Origin: Pseudomonadota bacterium
GTDB taxonomy: Bacteria > Pseudomonadota > Gammaproteobacteria > Xanthomonadales > Xanthomonadaceae
Length of the DNA: 64,000 nucleotides
Assembly (NCBI GenBank): GCA_023390905.1
Contig: JAEWBY010000055.1
Location: 62,001 to 126,000 of the forward strand
Direction: 5' to 3'
The notes beneath the pieces are model-generated. The model was not told the DNA's origin, ran no database searches, and saw nothing but the letters and a program-made list of their open reading frames with translations. The position numbers and the translations under genes were made by a program. Shown in pieces: positions 18,791 to 27,890 of this stretch (within the stretch, counting starts at the first letter, position 1; each line of letters starts with the position of its first letter).

Positions 18791-19003
18791 TCATTCGCGG
18801 ATCACCGTCACGTAGGCGCCGGTGCCCAGCACGCGGAAGGTATCGCGATCGACGCGATGCAGGCGCGATCCGTCTTCCAGCACGTAGACCGGCGCGTTGT
18901 CGTGCAGGGTGGCTTCGCGATCGCGCACGTCACCGGCGCGCCGCACGTCCACGCGGCAGCGGTTGCCGGCATCATCCTGGGCGAAGAAGTAATCGGTATT
19001 CAT
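18791..19003 (-). CDS. Small hypothetical protein
   Basis: A 70-residue protein with no signal peptide or membrane segment, starting MNTDYFFAQDDAGNRCRVDV and containing YVLEDGSRLHRVDRDTFRVLGTG. The alternating pattern reads as a small beta-sheet protein. GAGGA precedes ATG 19003. I do not recognise a family. The frame continues upstream through the DUF418 gene region but only as an antisense-type shadow. Confidence 0.65.
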   Translation of the reverse strand: MNTDYFFAQDDAGNRCRVDVRRAGDVRDREATLHDNAPVYVLEDGSRLHRVDRDTFRVLGTGAYVTVIRE

Positions 19004-19116
19004 GCGGCGTCCTCTGGCAGCGCCCGGCCGGCGGTCGGGCGGAGTCAGCCTAGCGCCGCGGTCGTTAAGAACGGCGAAGCAAAATGTAAGCGCCGCGTCG
19101 CATTGCGTCGGCTTCG

Positions 19117-20325
19117 TCACAGCACCGGTTGCAGGCGCGGCAGGCGCATCGGTTGCCATGCTCCGTAGGTCAGGCTGCGCCATGCCCATTCGCAGGGTCC
19201 GTAGCGGAAGCGCGCAAGCCACCAATGGCTCGCGGCGATCTGCGCACCGAAGATGAGCAACCAGGCCAGCCACCAGACGGCCACGCCCCGCCACGGCCCG
19301 ATCCCGAACCCGATGCCATAGAACAGCACCACGCCGATCAGGCTCTGCAGGAGGTACAGGGTCAGCGCCATGCGTCCCACCGGCGCCAGCACGCCGAGCC
19401 AGCGCACCCAGCGCGGACGAAGGAACAGCAGCGCAAAAGCGATCGCATACGCGCAGCCCATCGCCAGTGGACCCAAGCGCAGCAAGGCGCCGCGCACCAC
19501 CCGGCCCGCGCCTTCGCGCGGCCAGGCTGCATGCGTTCCGATCAGATGCAGCGACGCCATCGAGACGATCGCCAGGGCCGCCGTGATCCACAGCAGGCGC
19601 ACCAGCAGCGCGCGATGCTCCATGGGCCGCTGCAACAGTCCGCGCCGCCCGGCCCAGTAGCCGATCAGGAAACGCCCCAGCACGAAGCAGAACAGCGTCC
19701 AGTTGGCCAGATGGCTCCAGTTCGCCATCCGCGCATTGCTCAGGAAGGCCTGTCGCGGATCCTCGCCGAGGAGCGCCTGCAACGTGCTTGCATAGATCTC
19801 GGCGCGGGTGACATGCAGATTCGTCCAGCCCATCCACGGTTGCAGCAGCGTCGGCAACAGCACCGCGATGAACAGGCCGCCCCACAGCAGCAGCGCATCC
19901 GGCGCGCGCCGGAACAGCACCAGCACCAGACCGATGACCGCATAGATGAGCAGGATGTCGCCCCACCACAGCAGGTAGGCATGCAGCGCGCCGATCACCG
20001 CCAGCCAGAACAGCCGGCGCAGGAAACGTCCCAGCCCGGCTTCGCCGCGCGCGCCGGCGCGTTCGATCTGCACCGCGAATCCCAGCCCGAACAGCAGCGA
20101 GAACACGGTGATGGCCTTGATGTTGACCAGCCATTCCATCAACTGCACGCCGAACGCATCGAACGTCGATGTCGGCAGCGCCGCGCGCTCGGCCTCGGTC
20201 ATCAGTTCGTAGAGGCTGAGGTAGCCGAGATTGGCGAGCAGCACGCCGGCCAGTGCGAAACCGCGCAGCGCGTCGATCAACAGATGGCGTTCTTCCGGAT
20301 GCACCGGTGCCGCGGCTTCACGCAT
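19117..20325 (-). CDS. DUF418 domain-containing membrane protein
   Basis: A 402-residue polytopic inner-membrane protein with about ten helices. It begins LLIDALRGFALAGVLLANLG, the hallmark of the DUF418/YeiB family, which resembles acyltransferase-3 membrane enzymes, and the C-terminal DUF418 region has GRMALTLYLLQSLIGVVLFYG and FRYGPCEWAWRSLTYG. The function of the family is not settled; some members may modify or transport lipid-linked sugars. ATG 20325 gives a normal cytosolic N-terminus. Its last codons (RLPRLQPVL) lie 113 bases from the next small gene. Confidence 0.9.
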   Translation of the reverse strand: MREAAAPVHPEERHLLIDALRGFALAGVLLANLGYLSLYELMTEAERAALPTSTFDAFGVQLMEWLVNIKAITVFSLLFGLGFAVQIERAGARGEAGLGRFLRRLFWLAVIGALHAYLLWWGDILLIYAVIGLVLVLFRRAPDALLLWGGLFIAVLLPTLLQPWMGWTNLHVTRAEIYASTLQALLGEDPRQAFLSNARMANWSHLANWTLFCFVLGRFLIGYWAGRRGLLQRPMEHRALLVRLLWITAALAIVSMASLHLIGTHAAWPREGAGRVVRGALLRLGPLAMGCAYAIAFALLFLRPRWVRWLGVLAPVGRMALTLYLLQSLIGVVLFYGIGFGIGPWRGVAVWWLAWLLIFGAQIAASHWWLARFRYGPCEWAWRSLTYGAWQPMRLPRLQPVL

Positions 20326-20639
20326 GGGTCATTGTCTTCCCTGGACGGACGCATCACCGCCACACGCCGCCGTAGCGTCCCCTCGCGTGATCGATGCCGG
20401 GCGAATGTAGCACCGCCGTCGCGATCGTGCGTGTGCCGTTGCGCGAAGTGGGTCACGACTCCGCATGCGGGCCGATCGCGATCGCGCGCGGCGATCCCTG
20501 CATGCCCGCGCCGCCGTCGGCAAGCGACCGGCGAGCCCATGGGTGGAACAATCCGATGCCCCCGCGGCGCTCGTTGTCATCACGGCCGCTGGCCTATAGT
20601 CGCCGCGTCCCCGCACAGCGGTCCTCCCCGGAGCACGTC
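20326..20639. promoter_or_regulatory. Divergent promoter region DUF418 / wrbA
   Basis: A 314-bp gap between two divergent genes with no credible open frame of its own. On the plus strand TTGTCA (20574-20579) and TATAGT (20595-20600) resemble sigma-70 hexamers for wrbA, but their spacing is only 15 bases. GGAG sits just before the wrbA start. I see no inverted repeat that stands out. Confidence 0.4.
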
Positions 20640-21239
20640 ATGGCCAAGGTCCTCGTTCTTTACTATTCCTCCTACGGTCACATCGAGAAGATGGCCGAAG
20701 CCGTCGCCGAAGGCGCGCGTTCGACCGGCGCCAGCGTCGACATCAAGCGCGTCCCCGAGCTGGTGCCGGAGGAGGTGGCGAAGAAATCCCACTACAAACT
20801 CGATCAGGCCGCACCGATCGCCCGCATCGAGGAGCTGGCCGACTATGACGCCATCATCGTCGGCACCGGCACGCGCTTTGGCCGCATGGCCTCGCAGATG
20901 GCCAACTTCCTCGATCAGGCCGGCGGCCTGTGGGCCAGCGGAGCGCTCAATGGCAAGGTCGGCGGCGCCTTCACCTCGACCGCGACGCAGCACGGCGGCC
21001 AGGAGACCACGCTGTTCTCGATCCTGACCAACCTGCTGCATTTCGGTCTGGTTACCGTCGGCCTGCCCTACAGCTTCCAGGGCCAGATGCGCCTGGATGA
21101 AGTGACCGGCGGCAGCCCTTATGGCGCGACCACCATCGCCGGCGGTGACGGCTCGCGCCAGCCGAGCGAAAACGAACTGGAAGGCGCGCGTTTCCAGGGC
21201 AAGCAGATCGCCCAGGTCGCCCGGAAACTGTTCGGCTGA
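20640..21239 (+). CDS. wrbA: NAD(P)H:quinone oxidoreductase WrbA
   Basis: A 199-residue flavodoxin-like enzyme, the normal WrbA length. It binds FMN through [19 protein letters not shown] at the N-terminus, [19 protein letters not shown] in the middle and [17 protein letters not shown]; the C-terminus has the family run [19 protein letters not shown]. It reduces quinones by two electrons and protects against oxidative stress. GGAG lies 7 bases before ATG 20640. It is followed after 136 bases by a lipase-like gene with its own ribosome site. Confidence 0.95.
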   Translation: MAKVLVLYYSSYGHIEKMAEAVAEGARSTGASVDIKRVPELVPEEVAKKSHYKLDQAAPIARIEELADYDAIIVGTGTRFGRMASQMANFLDQAGGLWASGALNGKVGGAFTSTATQHGGQETTLFSILTNLLHFGLVTVGLPYSFQGQMRLDEVTGGSPYGATTIAGGDGSRQPSENELEGARFQGKQIAQVARKLFG

Positions 21240-21375
21240 TCACAGCGCCCGCGCGCATCCACGCTCTATCCTCGTGGCCTGCATCGAGCAGGCCACGCGC
21301 ATTCTGGCCGGCACGCTCGTTCCAATCCGTAGTCCAGTAAGAGCCCGCCGAAGGTGGGCACGGCAGGAGAACGCG

Positions 21376-23001
21376 ATGGCCCGGATGGAAGCGCCGTACT
21401 ACCCGATCATCTACGTGCGCGGTTACGCGATGACGCGCGGCGAGATCGACGAGACCACCGCCGATCCGTTCTGCGGATTCAACCTGGGATCCACCGTGTT
21501 CCGCGCCGTCTCGGATCCGGATCGCAAGCCGCGCAAGTACGTGTTCGAGTCGCCGATCGTGCGGCTGATGTCGGAGTTCGGCTATTCGGATGTGTACGAG
21601 GACGGCCGTGACATCCTCGATCCCGAGTGGGAAACCGATGCCGAGGGCAAACCCACGCGCAACCGGCTCGGCACCCGCTCGATCATCATCCATCGCTATT
21701 ACGACAGTGCCTCGCAGTTGTTCGGCACCGGCAGGACGCCGAAGGTCGAGACATTCGCGCGCGAGCTGGGCGATCTGATCCTCAAGACGCGCGATCTGGT
21801 CTGCGGCAATCCGGACAACGGCGTGGGCCCGGCGGATTTCCGCTGTTATCTGGTCGCCCACTCGATGGGCGGACTGGTATGCCGGGCATTCCTGCAGAAT
21901 CCCGCGCTGGATCCGCGGCAGGCGCGCCGCCACGTCGACAAGCTGTTTACCTACGCCACGCCGCACAACGGCATCGACGTGGCGGGCATCAACGTGCCGC
22001 GCTGGCTGTCGGCCTTCGACATGAACAACTTCGATCGCGACAGCCGCATGCCCGAGTATCTGGATCTCAAGGCGGCCCATCGCCGGCATGGACGGGTGGA
22101 TCTGATTCCCGAGGATCGCTTTCCCTCGCGGCGGGTGTTCTGCATGGTCGGCACCAACCGGATGGATTACGAAACGGCGGCGGGACTATCGCGCACCTTC
22201 GTCGGCCACGGCAGCGACGGACTGGTGCTGATCAAGAACGCGACCCTGCGCGGGCTCAACGCCGATGGCAGTCTCGGCGCGTACTGCGCCAAGGCGTTCG
22301 CCTATCGGGCGCATTCGGGCTTCTACGGGATCGTCAACAGCGAAGAGGCGTTCCAGAATCTGGCGCGGTTCCTGTTCGGCGACGTGCGCGTGGACGTCTG
22401 GCTGGACGTGGATGACGTGCGCCTGCCCGCGCCGGTGCAGAACGCACAGGCGCAGGGCCGCGAAGTCGATGCGCTGTATCAGGTGGAACTGCTTGCCGCG
22501 CCACGCGGCAAGCTGTGGTATCTGACCCGGCGCGTGTCGGAAGAGGACTCGGTGGCCTGCTTCTCCCACAAGGAATGGAAGCAGACGCGATCCCACTATC
22601 TGTCGAGCGTGTTCCTGGCCAATCGCGCGCGCGTCAATCCGGATCGCCGCTCGCTCTCCTATGCGATGACGCTCGGCGTGCGCGTGCCCGATTACGAAAT
22701 CGAACGCAAGCTGTGGATCAACCAGCATTACGAAGGCGGCTACCTGTTCCGCAATTCGCTGATCCTCGAAATGACCCCGCCGTCGCAGCCCGGTGGCCGC
22801 TGGAAGGTCAGCTATGCCTGGCAGGATGCCGGCGTGGCGATGGCCGACACCGAGATCGATCCCACGCGCATCGACGATGAGGAAGTGGAAATCGCCATCC
22901 CGTTCGACAGCCACACCATCGCGCCGGACGGCAGCCAGCAGCCGACAGTGCCGGGCCTGCGCGGGAAGATCCGCCTACGGATTTCAGCCTGGAACGCGTG
23001 A
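21376..23001 (+). CDS. Large lipase/esterase-like alpha/beta hydrolase with extra C-terminal domain
   Basis: A 541-residue protein. The N-terminal half (to about residue 320) is an alpha/beta hydrolase: it starts with the strand YYPIIYVRGYAM, has the nucleophile Ser163 in LVAHSMGGLVCRAF, LFTYATPHNGID (the PGAP1/lipase-type TPH) and a likely histidine in GHGSDGLV. The remaining 200 or so residues (from FLFGDVRVDVWLDVDDV) look like beta-rich modules with no family I recognise. There is no signal peptide. Substrate unknown; the fold suggests a lipid or other ester. GGAGA precedes ATG 21376. A REP-like hairpin lies 34 bases after the stop. Confidence 0.82.
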   Translation: MARMEAPYYPIIYVRGYAMTRGEIDETTADPFCGFNLGSTVFRAVSDPDRKPRKYVFESPIVRLMSEFGYSDVYEDGRDILDPEWETDAEGKPTRNRLGTRSIIIHRYYDSASQLFGTGRTPKVETFARELGDLILKTRDLVCGNPDNGVGPADFRCYLVAHSMGGLVCRAFLQNPALDPRQARRHVDKLFTYATPHNGIDVAGINVPRWLSAFDMNNFDRDSRMPEYLDLKAAHRRHGRVDLIPEDRFPSRRVFCMVGTNRMDYETAAGLSRTFVGHGSDGLVLIKNATLRGLNADGSLGAYCAKAFAYRAHSGFYGIVNSEEAFQNLARFLFGDVRVDVWLDVDDVRLPAPVQNAQAQGREVDALYQVELLAAPRGKLWYLTRRVSEEDSVACFSHKEWKQTRSHYLSSVFLANRARVNPDRRSLSYAMTLGVRVPDYEIERKLWINQHYEGGYLFRNSLILEMTPPSQPGGRWKVSYAWQDAGVAMADTEIDPTRIDDEEVEIAIPFDSHTIAPDGSQQPTVPGLRGKIRLRISAWNA

Positions 23002-23034
23002 TGGCGTGTGTGGTCCATACGTGCGCGACCCCGG

Positions 23035-23060
23035 TTGCAGGAGCGGCTCTGGCCGCGATC
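23035..23060 (+). repeat. REP-like palindromic element
   Basis: GGAGCGGCTCTGGCCGCGA, with stem GCGGC/GCCGC and the GGAGCGGCT...GCCGCGA frame, resembles the short interspersed REP sequences common in Xanthomonadaceae intergenic DNA. It lies in the 229-bp gap after the lipase-like gene. I did not find a second copy in the window, so the repeat call rests on resemblance. Confidence 0.4.
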
Positions 23061-23230
23061 TCATGCGCGGCACTTCGCTTGCACTGGGAGGTGAAGCGTT
23101 CCAGCTTGCTTCAGCAGACGCCGGCCGGTCTCGGCTTCCTGCACACGCGAATGCCGCCACGCGTGATGCGTGACGGCGCATGTGGGCTACCGAGTAAAGG
23201 GCGCGCGTTGTGCGCTCGCTTCGGGCCGGA

Positions 23231-23665
23231 TTATTTGCGGCCCATGTGTTCCTGGTGCGCGGCCTGCATTTCGCTGGCATCCACCGAGCCGTCGCCGTTG
23301 CGATCGCTTTCGCGGAACATCTTCTCCGATCCGGCCGCATGTTCGGCGGCCGAGAGCCTGCCATCGCCGTCGGTGTCGATCTGCTTGATCTTGTCGGCCG
23401 AGGACATCGCCTTGCCATCGGCCTTGTCCTTGTGCGCGGCGTCCATTTCGGCGGCAGTGACGAAGCCGTCCTTGTTGGTGTCCAGACGCGTGAACATCTT
23501 CTGCGCACCGGCGCTGTGTTCGGCGGCGCTGACCTTGCCGTCGCCGTCTGTGTCCATCGCCTTGGCCTTGTCGTCCTTGCCCGGATCGTGTCCGGCCGCA
23601 AAGGCACTGGCCCACAGGCCCAGCATGCCCACCACCAGCAAGGTATGGCGAGTCGCGCTCTTCAT
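23231..23665 (-). CDS. Exported calcium-binding protein with four EF-hands
   Basis: A 144-residue protein with a Sec signal peptide (cleavage near AFA/AG, residue 23) and four EF-hand loops: DTDGDGKVSAAE, DTNKDGFVTAAE, DTDGDGRLSAAE and DRNGDGSVDASE. All have acidic residues at loop positions 1, 3, 5 and 12 or close substitutes, so calcium binding is likely. Loops 1 and 3 and loops 2 and 4 are most alike, suggesting internal duplication of a two-hand unit. Such periplasmic EF-hand proteins are common in Xanthomonadaceae, and their role is unclear. GGAGA precedes ATG 23665. Confidence 0.9.
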   Translation of the reverse strand: MKSATRHTLLVVGMLGLWASAFAAGHDPGKDDKAKAMDTDGDGKVSAAEHSAGAQKMFTRLDTNKDGFVTAAEMDAAHKDKADGKAMSSADKIKQIDTDGDGRLSAAEHAAGSEKMFRESDRNGDGSVDASEMQAAHQEHMGRK

Positions 23666-23917
23666 GGGAATCTCCGGTTTACCGGCGCGGGGAGGTCGGC
23701 GTGGCGACAGAGTGCGCGCGCGGAAGTGATGAACAGGTCAACGCGATGTGCAGGATTCGCTGCACGGCCGTGATCGCCGCCACGGTTTCATCGTGGACCG
23801 TGGGCGCCGGGTGCCGCGGTGTCGGGTCGCGGATATCGCACGCAAGCACGCTGCGTTGCGGGCCGGGCCGTCGTACGGCTGTGATAAGGTCGCGTCACGG
23901 CCACGACGGAGGTTCAC

Positions 23918-24577
23918 ATGTCAGCTTCCCGGTCCATCGCCACGCCAGTGCCGGTTTCCAGTTCCAGTGGCCGGCTGCGCAGCGTGTTCGCCACGGTGCT
24001 CATGTTGGTTGCGTGCACGGCGTTCGCGCAGAAGCAGCAGGTCACGGTCACCAGGACCACCACGGCGCTGCCCGGTCCGCGCTATGCCTATGTGGCGATG
24101 CCGGCGTCAGCATCCACTGATGCGAACACGACGGTGCAGTCGCCGGAATTCCGCGAACGGCTGCAACAGGCGCTCGACAACGCCTTGCAGGCCAAGGGAT
24201 ATCGGCGCGTCGAAGGCGCCAGCGAAGCGGATTTCCTGGTCGCCTATCGCGTCGGCGTCGAGCAGGTCGATCACGTGGACGTCAAGGACGTGCCGGCGCC
24301 GCGTTCGGGTCCGGTGCCGCAGGCGGCGATCGAATGCCGGGCCGGCGGCTGCTCGCAACTGGTGACCGCCGATTCGGCGGGCGTGCCGACGCTGCGCACG
24401 ACGACCACCCAGAGTACCGAAGGCAGCCTGCTGATCGAAGTAATCGAGCCCAAGACCATCCGCGTGCTGTGGCGCGCCCGGGATCAGGGCAAGGTGACGC
24501 GCCGCGACGGCCAGCAGTCGCGGCTCGATGCCATCGCGCGGCAGACGCTGGATGATCTGCCTGCGCTGCCGCGCTGA
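23918..24577 (+). CDS. DUF4136-like exported protein
   Basis: A 219-residue envelope protein. The N-terminal hydrophobic run VFATVLMLVACTAFAQ ends in a lipobox-like LVAC or a signal-peptidase I site AFA/Q; which is used is unclear. The body has the DUF4136 pattern: a helix FRERLQQALDNALQAKGYRRVEGASEADFLVAYRVG, then strands ending with LLIEVIEPKTIRVLWRARDQG and a final helix. Role unknown; such proteins are usually periplasmic or outer-membrane attached. GGAGG lies directly upstream of ATG 23918 at ideal spacing. Confidence 0.8.
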   Translation: MSASRSIATPVPVSSSSGRLRSVFATVLMLVACTAFAQKQQVTVTRTTTALPGPRYAYVAMPASASTDANTTVQSPEFRERLQQALDNALQAKGYRRVEGASEADFLVAYRVGVEQVDHVDVKDVPAPRSGPVPQAAIECRAGGCSQLVTADSAGVPTLRTTTTQSTEGSLLIEVIEPKTIRVLWRARDQGKVTRRDGQQSRLDAIARQTLDDLPALPR

Positions 24578-24633
24578 GTGCCACACGCATCGGCGATCAC
24601 GATCGCCTCGTCATTCGAAGATCGGAGCCTTTC

Positions 24634-25062
24634 ATGGAAACCCAGGAACTGCATCGCGGACGACTCATCGACCACATCCAGTTGGTGGTGCGCGATCTCC
24701 CCGCCAGCCAGAAGTTCTACGGCGCCGTGTTCGACGTGCTGAAGATTCCGATGGGCGGCACGGCCGAGGATTATTTCTGGGCCGACGAACTGTTCGTCTC
24801 CACCGCCGACAGCGAGGCCGCGCTGGGCGAGTTGACCGGTCGCGTGCATCTGGCGTTCCAGGCGCAGGATCGCGCGATGGTCGATGCCTTCCACCGGGCC
24901 GCGGTGGCCGCCGGCGGCAAGGACAACGGCGCGCCCGGCGAGCGGCCCTACCATCCCGGTTATTACGCGGCGTTCGTGCTGGATCCGGATGGCAACAACA
25001 TCGAGGTCGTTCACCACGGGCAGGCCAAGCGCAGCGCCGCGTCGGTGAAGATCGAGTTCTAG
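24634..25062 (+). CDS. VOC family (glyoxalase-like) protein
   Basis: A 142-residue single vicinal-oxygen-chelate domain pair. It begins IDHIQLVVRDLPASQKFYGAVFDVL (metal-site His in the first strand, FY pair on the helix) and ends YAAFVLDPDGNNIEVVHH with the usual glutamate ligand. It belongs with glyoxalase/bleomycin resistance/dioxygenase proteins; the reaction is unknown. GGAG precedes ATG 24634. It lies 56 bases after the DUF4136-like gene and may share its transcript. Confidence 0.9.
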   Translation: METQELHRGRLIDHIQLVVRDLPASQKFYGAVFDVLKIPMGGTAEDYFWADELFVSTADSEAALGELTGRVHLAFQAQDRAMVDAFHRAAVAAGGKDNGAPGERPYHPGYYAAFVLDPDGNNIEVVHHGQAKRSAASVKIEF

Positions 25063-25099
25063 GCGACATCCGCGCGGGCATCACCGCGCCGATTCCACT

Positions 25100-26338
25100 T
25101 CAGGCCACGCGTTGCGCGGCGTTCTTCTCGCTGCGCTGCCGCAGGATCAGGCGGAATGCCGGGCCGGTCAGCAGCGTCGAAAGCACCGCCAGGGTGACGA
25201 GCGCGGCGAACGCATGTTCGGAGAGGAGGCCCGCGTCGCGCAGGATGGTCGCGGCGACGATTTCCATCAGTCCCTTGCATTGCAGCAGTGCGCCGACCGC
25301 AAGCGTTTCGCGATGGGAGAATCCGGCCACCGGCGGACACAGCCGCACGGCCAGCAGCTTCGAGGCCACCGAGAGCACCAGCAGCAGCAGCGATGCCTGC
25401 AGCGACGCCCAGCCCAGTGCATCGCCATCGATCTTCAGCCCGCTGTGGCCGAAGAACAGCGGCGCCAGCGCGACCAGCGCGAACCGGCCGAGCGTTTCCA
25501 CCGGCAGGCGTCGCGTCCAGTTCGGCGGCAGGATCACGCCGGCGAAATACGCGCCGAGCAATTCGTGCAGGCCGAGCTGCGCGCTGGCCCACGAACCGGC
25601 CGCCAGGGACAGCGGCAACACGATCACGATGATCGGCAACGGAGGCGTCCAGCCATGGCGCTGGATCAGGCGCGATCCGATCGCCATCGCGATTGGCGTG
25701 ATCACCGCCACGGCATGCCACAGCGATCCGCCCAATTCGCCCGCGCCACGATTGGCGGCGAAAAGCAGCAGGGCCAGGCCCATCCACAGCACCGCGTCAT
25801 CGACCACCGCCAGGCCGACCGCCACCTGCGTCAGGGGACGATGCAACGGCCCGAGTTCGCGCACGATGCCGATCAGCACCGGCAATGCGCTGACCGCGAC
25901 GCACAGTCCGATCGCCAGCGAACCCAATCCGTCACCGGCGCGCGGCGGCGCCCAGTGCTCCAGCCCGGTGAAATAGCCATAGGCCGCGATCGAACCCAGC
26001 ACGAAAGGCAGCAGCAGCGCCGTGGCCGCACTGGCCATCAACCGTGCCGGCGTGGCGCGGTAGCGCGAAGGCTCGCTGTCCTGATCGCCGTCGTACTTGA
26101 AGTGCCGCGTTTCCAGCCCGGCCGTGAATGCCAGCAGCAGCACGCCGATCCAGCCGATGCGATCGCCCCATAGCGAAGGCACGCCCAGTGTCCGCGCGCC
26201 ACCGCTCGCGGCCAGCACCAGACCGATGATGATCGGAATGACGGCGATCGGAATCGAGCGTCCCAGCGCGCGCCAGATGCACCAGGCGAGCAGGATGAAA
26301 ATGCCGGCATCGGCAAGAACGGCGACCACGAGCGTCAT
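25100..26338 (-). CDS. Cation:proton antiporter (CPA2 family)
   Basis: A 412-residue inner-membrane antiporter of the KefB/NhaA-like Na+/H+ exchanger superfamily, with about 12 helices and no C-terminal TrkA-N domain. Landmarks are the GLVLAASG region, VAVGLAVVDDAVLWMGLALL, where the paired aspartates (about 180) are the expected ion-binding residues, and LGLHELLGAYFAGVILPPN, typical of this family. It would exchange Na+ or K+ for H+ in pH and salt homeostasis. ATG 26338 starts 40 bases after the stop of the halogenase gene upstream on the same strand; no terminator is visible between them, so read-through is possible. Confidence 0.9.
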   Translation of the reverse strand: MTLVVAVLADAGIFILLAWCIWRALGRSIPIAVIPIIIGLVLAASGGARTLGVPSLWGDRIGWIGVLLLAFTAGLETRHFKYDGDQDSEPSRYRATPARLMASAATALLLPFVLGSIAAYGYFTGLEHWAPPRAGDGLGSLAIGLCVAVSALPVLIGIVRELGPLHRPLTQVAVGLAVVDDAVLWMGLALLLFAANRGAGELGGSLWHAVAVITPIAMAIGSRLIQRHGWTPPLPIIVIVLPLSLAAGSWASAQLGLHELLGAYFAGVILPPNWTRRLPVETLGRFALVALAPLFFGHSGLKIDGDALGWASLQASLLLLVLSVASKLLAVRLCPPVAGFSHRETLAVGALLQCKGLMEIVAATILRDAGLLSEHAFAALVTLAVLSTLLTGPAFRLILRQRSEKNAAQRVA

Positions 26339-26378
26339 GGAACGGGGCTTCAGTGAAAGGGCAGCACCCTAGCACGCA

Positions 26379-27881
26379 TCATGGCGCCGCACCCGGCGCG
26401 TAGCTGCGCAGGTAATCCATGTGCGAGGGCAACTGGCGCACGGTCTGCTCCACGTTCTGCCGGATCGTCGACATGAAATGTGAGAGTTCATCCCGGCTCA
26501 TCACGTCGGCGACAGGATGATGCTGCCTGGGCGCGATGCCCTGCCCCATCATCACCTGGATCCACGAATTTTCGGCGAACAGTTCGGTCGGCACATGGAA
26601 CACCGTGCCGGTCTCGCGGAACAGTTCGATTCTGTGGCGCAGGGTCGGCGGCAGTTCCATCGTGCCGACGGTGCGCCAGTAGTCATTGTCGCGGCGATTG
26701 GTCACCGCGTAATGCAGCACCACGAAATCACGCACGTGCTGGAGCTCGGCGTCCAGGCGCGCGTTGTATTCATTGATGATCTCGGGCGTGATCACATGCG
26801 GGAAGCAGTTGAGCAGGCGGGTGATGCCGCGCTGGATCAGATGGATCGTGGTCGATTCGAGCGGCTCGATGAAGCTGCCGGCCAGTCCGAGCGCCACGCA
26901 GTTCTTGCTCCAGCATTTCATGCGCTGTCCGGGCCGGAAACGCACCGGCCACGGATCCTTGATGATCTCGCCTTCGAGGCTGGAGAGGAATTCCTGCCTG
27001 GCCTCGTCATCGCTCATGTGCCGGCTCGAATAGACGATGCCGTTGCCGACGCGATGCTGCAGCGGAATGCGCCATTGCCATCCGGCCTTGCCCGCGATCG
27101 CGCGCGTGTACGGCACCGCGTCGCGCACGGCGGTGGTCTGGGTGGCGAGCGCGCTGTCGTTGAGCAGCCAGTGCGACCAGTCGGTGAAGCCGACATTGAG
27201 CGTCTTGCCGATCAGCAGCGCGCGGAAACCGGTGCAGTCGATGAACAGATCGCCTTCGATGAGGCTTCCGTCCTGCAGCTTCAGTCCGGTGATGTAGCCC
27301 GAATCGAGATCGGTCTGCACCTCGACGATCCTGCCTTCCACGCGCCGGGCGCCGAAGCCCTCGCTGAACCTGCGCAGGAAGCGCGCATACAGCGCCGCGT
27401 CCATGTGGTAGGCGTAGTTCATGCCCTGCCGCGGCAGATGGGCGAAGCGATCTTCCTCGGCCGCGCGCAGTTCCACGCAATAGTCTTCGTAGCGGCTGGC
27501 GATGCCGGCATCGCGGGCGCGCATCCAGAAATGCTGGAAGGTCGCCATCCAGTGATCCTTGCCGGTGGTGCCGAAGGAGTGGATGTAGCGGTGCCCGATG
27601 TCGCGCCAGTTCTCGAATGAGATGCCGAGCTTGATCGTGCCCTGCGTGGCGGCCATGAATTCGGCCTCGTTGATCTCCAGCAGGCGATGGAAGGTCACCA
27701 GCGTGGGGATCGTCGCTTCGCCGACGCCGACGGTGCCGATTTCCTCCGATTCGATCAGGGTGATGTCCAGCACGCGGCCCAGCATGCGCGAGATCGCCGC
27801 GGCCGCCATCCAGCCGGCAGTGCCGCCGCCAGCGATGACCACGCGCTTGACCGGCTTGTGTCGGATGTCTTCGTTCGGCAC
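26379..27881 (-). CDS. Flavin-dependent tryptophan halogenase family protein (cassette 1)
   Basis: A 500-residue FAD-dependent halogenase. It shows the dinucleotide motif VVIAGGGTAGW (residues 14-24), VGVGEATIPTL, the catalytic lysine candidate Lys84 in GTIKLGISFENW, the halogenase signature GWQWRIP (about 270) and the catalytic glutamate region SFIEPLESTTIHL. The active site therefore looks complete. Related Xanthomonas proteins have been reported to halogenate indoles rather than free tryptophan. The start is GTG 27881, 9 bases after the cupin gene stop, with GAGGA between. It is the last gene of a receptor-SapC-cupin-halogenase unit. The natural substrate is unknown and no flavin reductase is nearby. 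Confidence 0.9.
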   Translation of the reverse strand: MPNEDIRHKPVKRVVIAGGGTAGWMAAAAISRMLGRVLDITLIESEEIGTVGVGEATIPTLVTFHRLLEINEAEFMAATQGTIKLGISFENWRDIGHRYIHSFGTTGKDHWMATFQHFWMRARDAGIASRYEDYCVELRAAEEDRFAHLPRQGMNYAYHMDAALYARFLRRFSEGFGARRVEGRIVEVQTDLDSGYITGLKLQDGSLIEGDLFIDCTGFRALLIGKTLNVGFTDWSHWLLNDSALATQTTAVRDAVPYTRAIAGKAGWQWRIPLQHRVGNGIVYSSRHMSDDEARQEFLSSLEGEIIKDPWPVRFRPGQRMKCWSKNCVALGLAGSFIEPLESTTIHLIQRGITRLLNCFPHVITPEIINEYNARLDAELQHVRDFVVLHYAVTNRRDNDYWRTVGTMELPPTLRHRIELFRETGTVFHVPTELFAENSWIQVMMGQGIAPRQHHPVADVMSRDELSHFMSTIRQNVEQTVRQLPSHMDYLRSYAPGAAP

Positions 27882-27890
27882 GTTCTGTCC

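Noticed and set aside
19129..21027. A 632-codon plus-strand open frame
   Set aside because: It is antisense to the DUF418 gene and then runs out of frame into wrbA; the composition is Gln/Arg/Pro noise.
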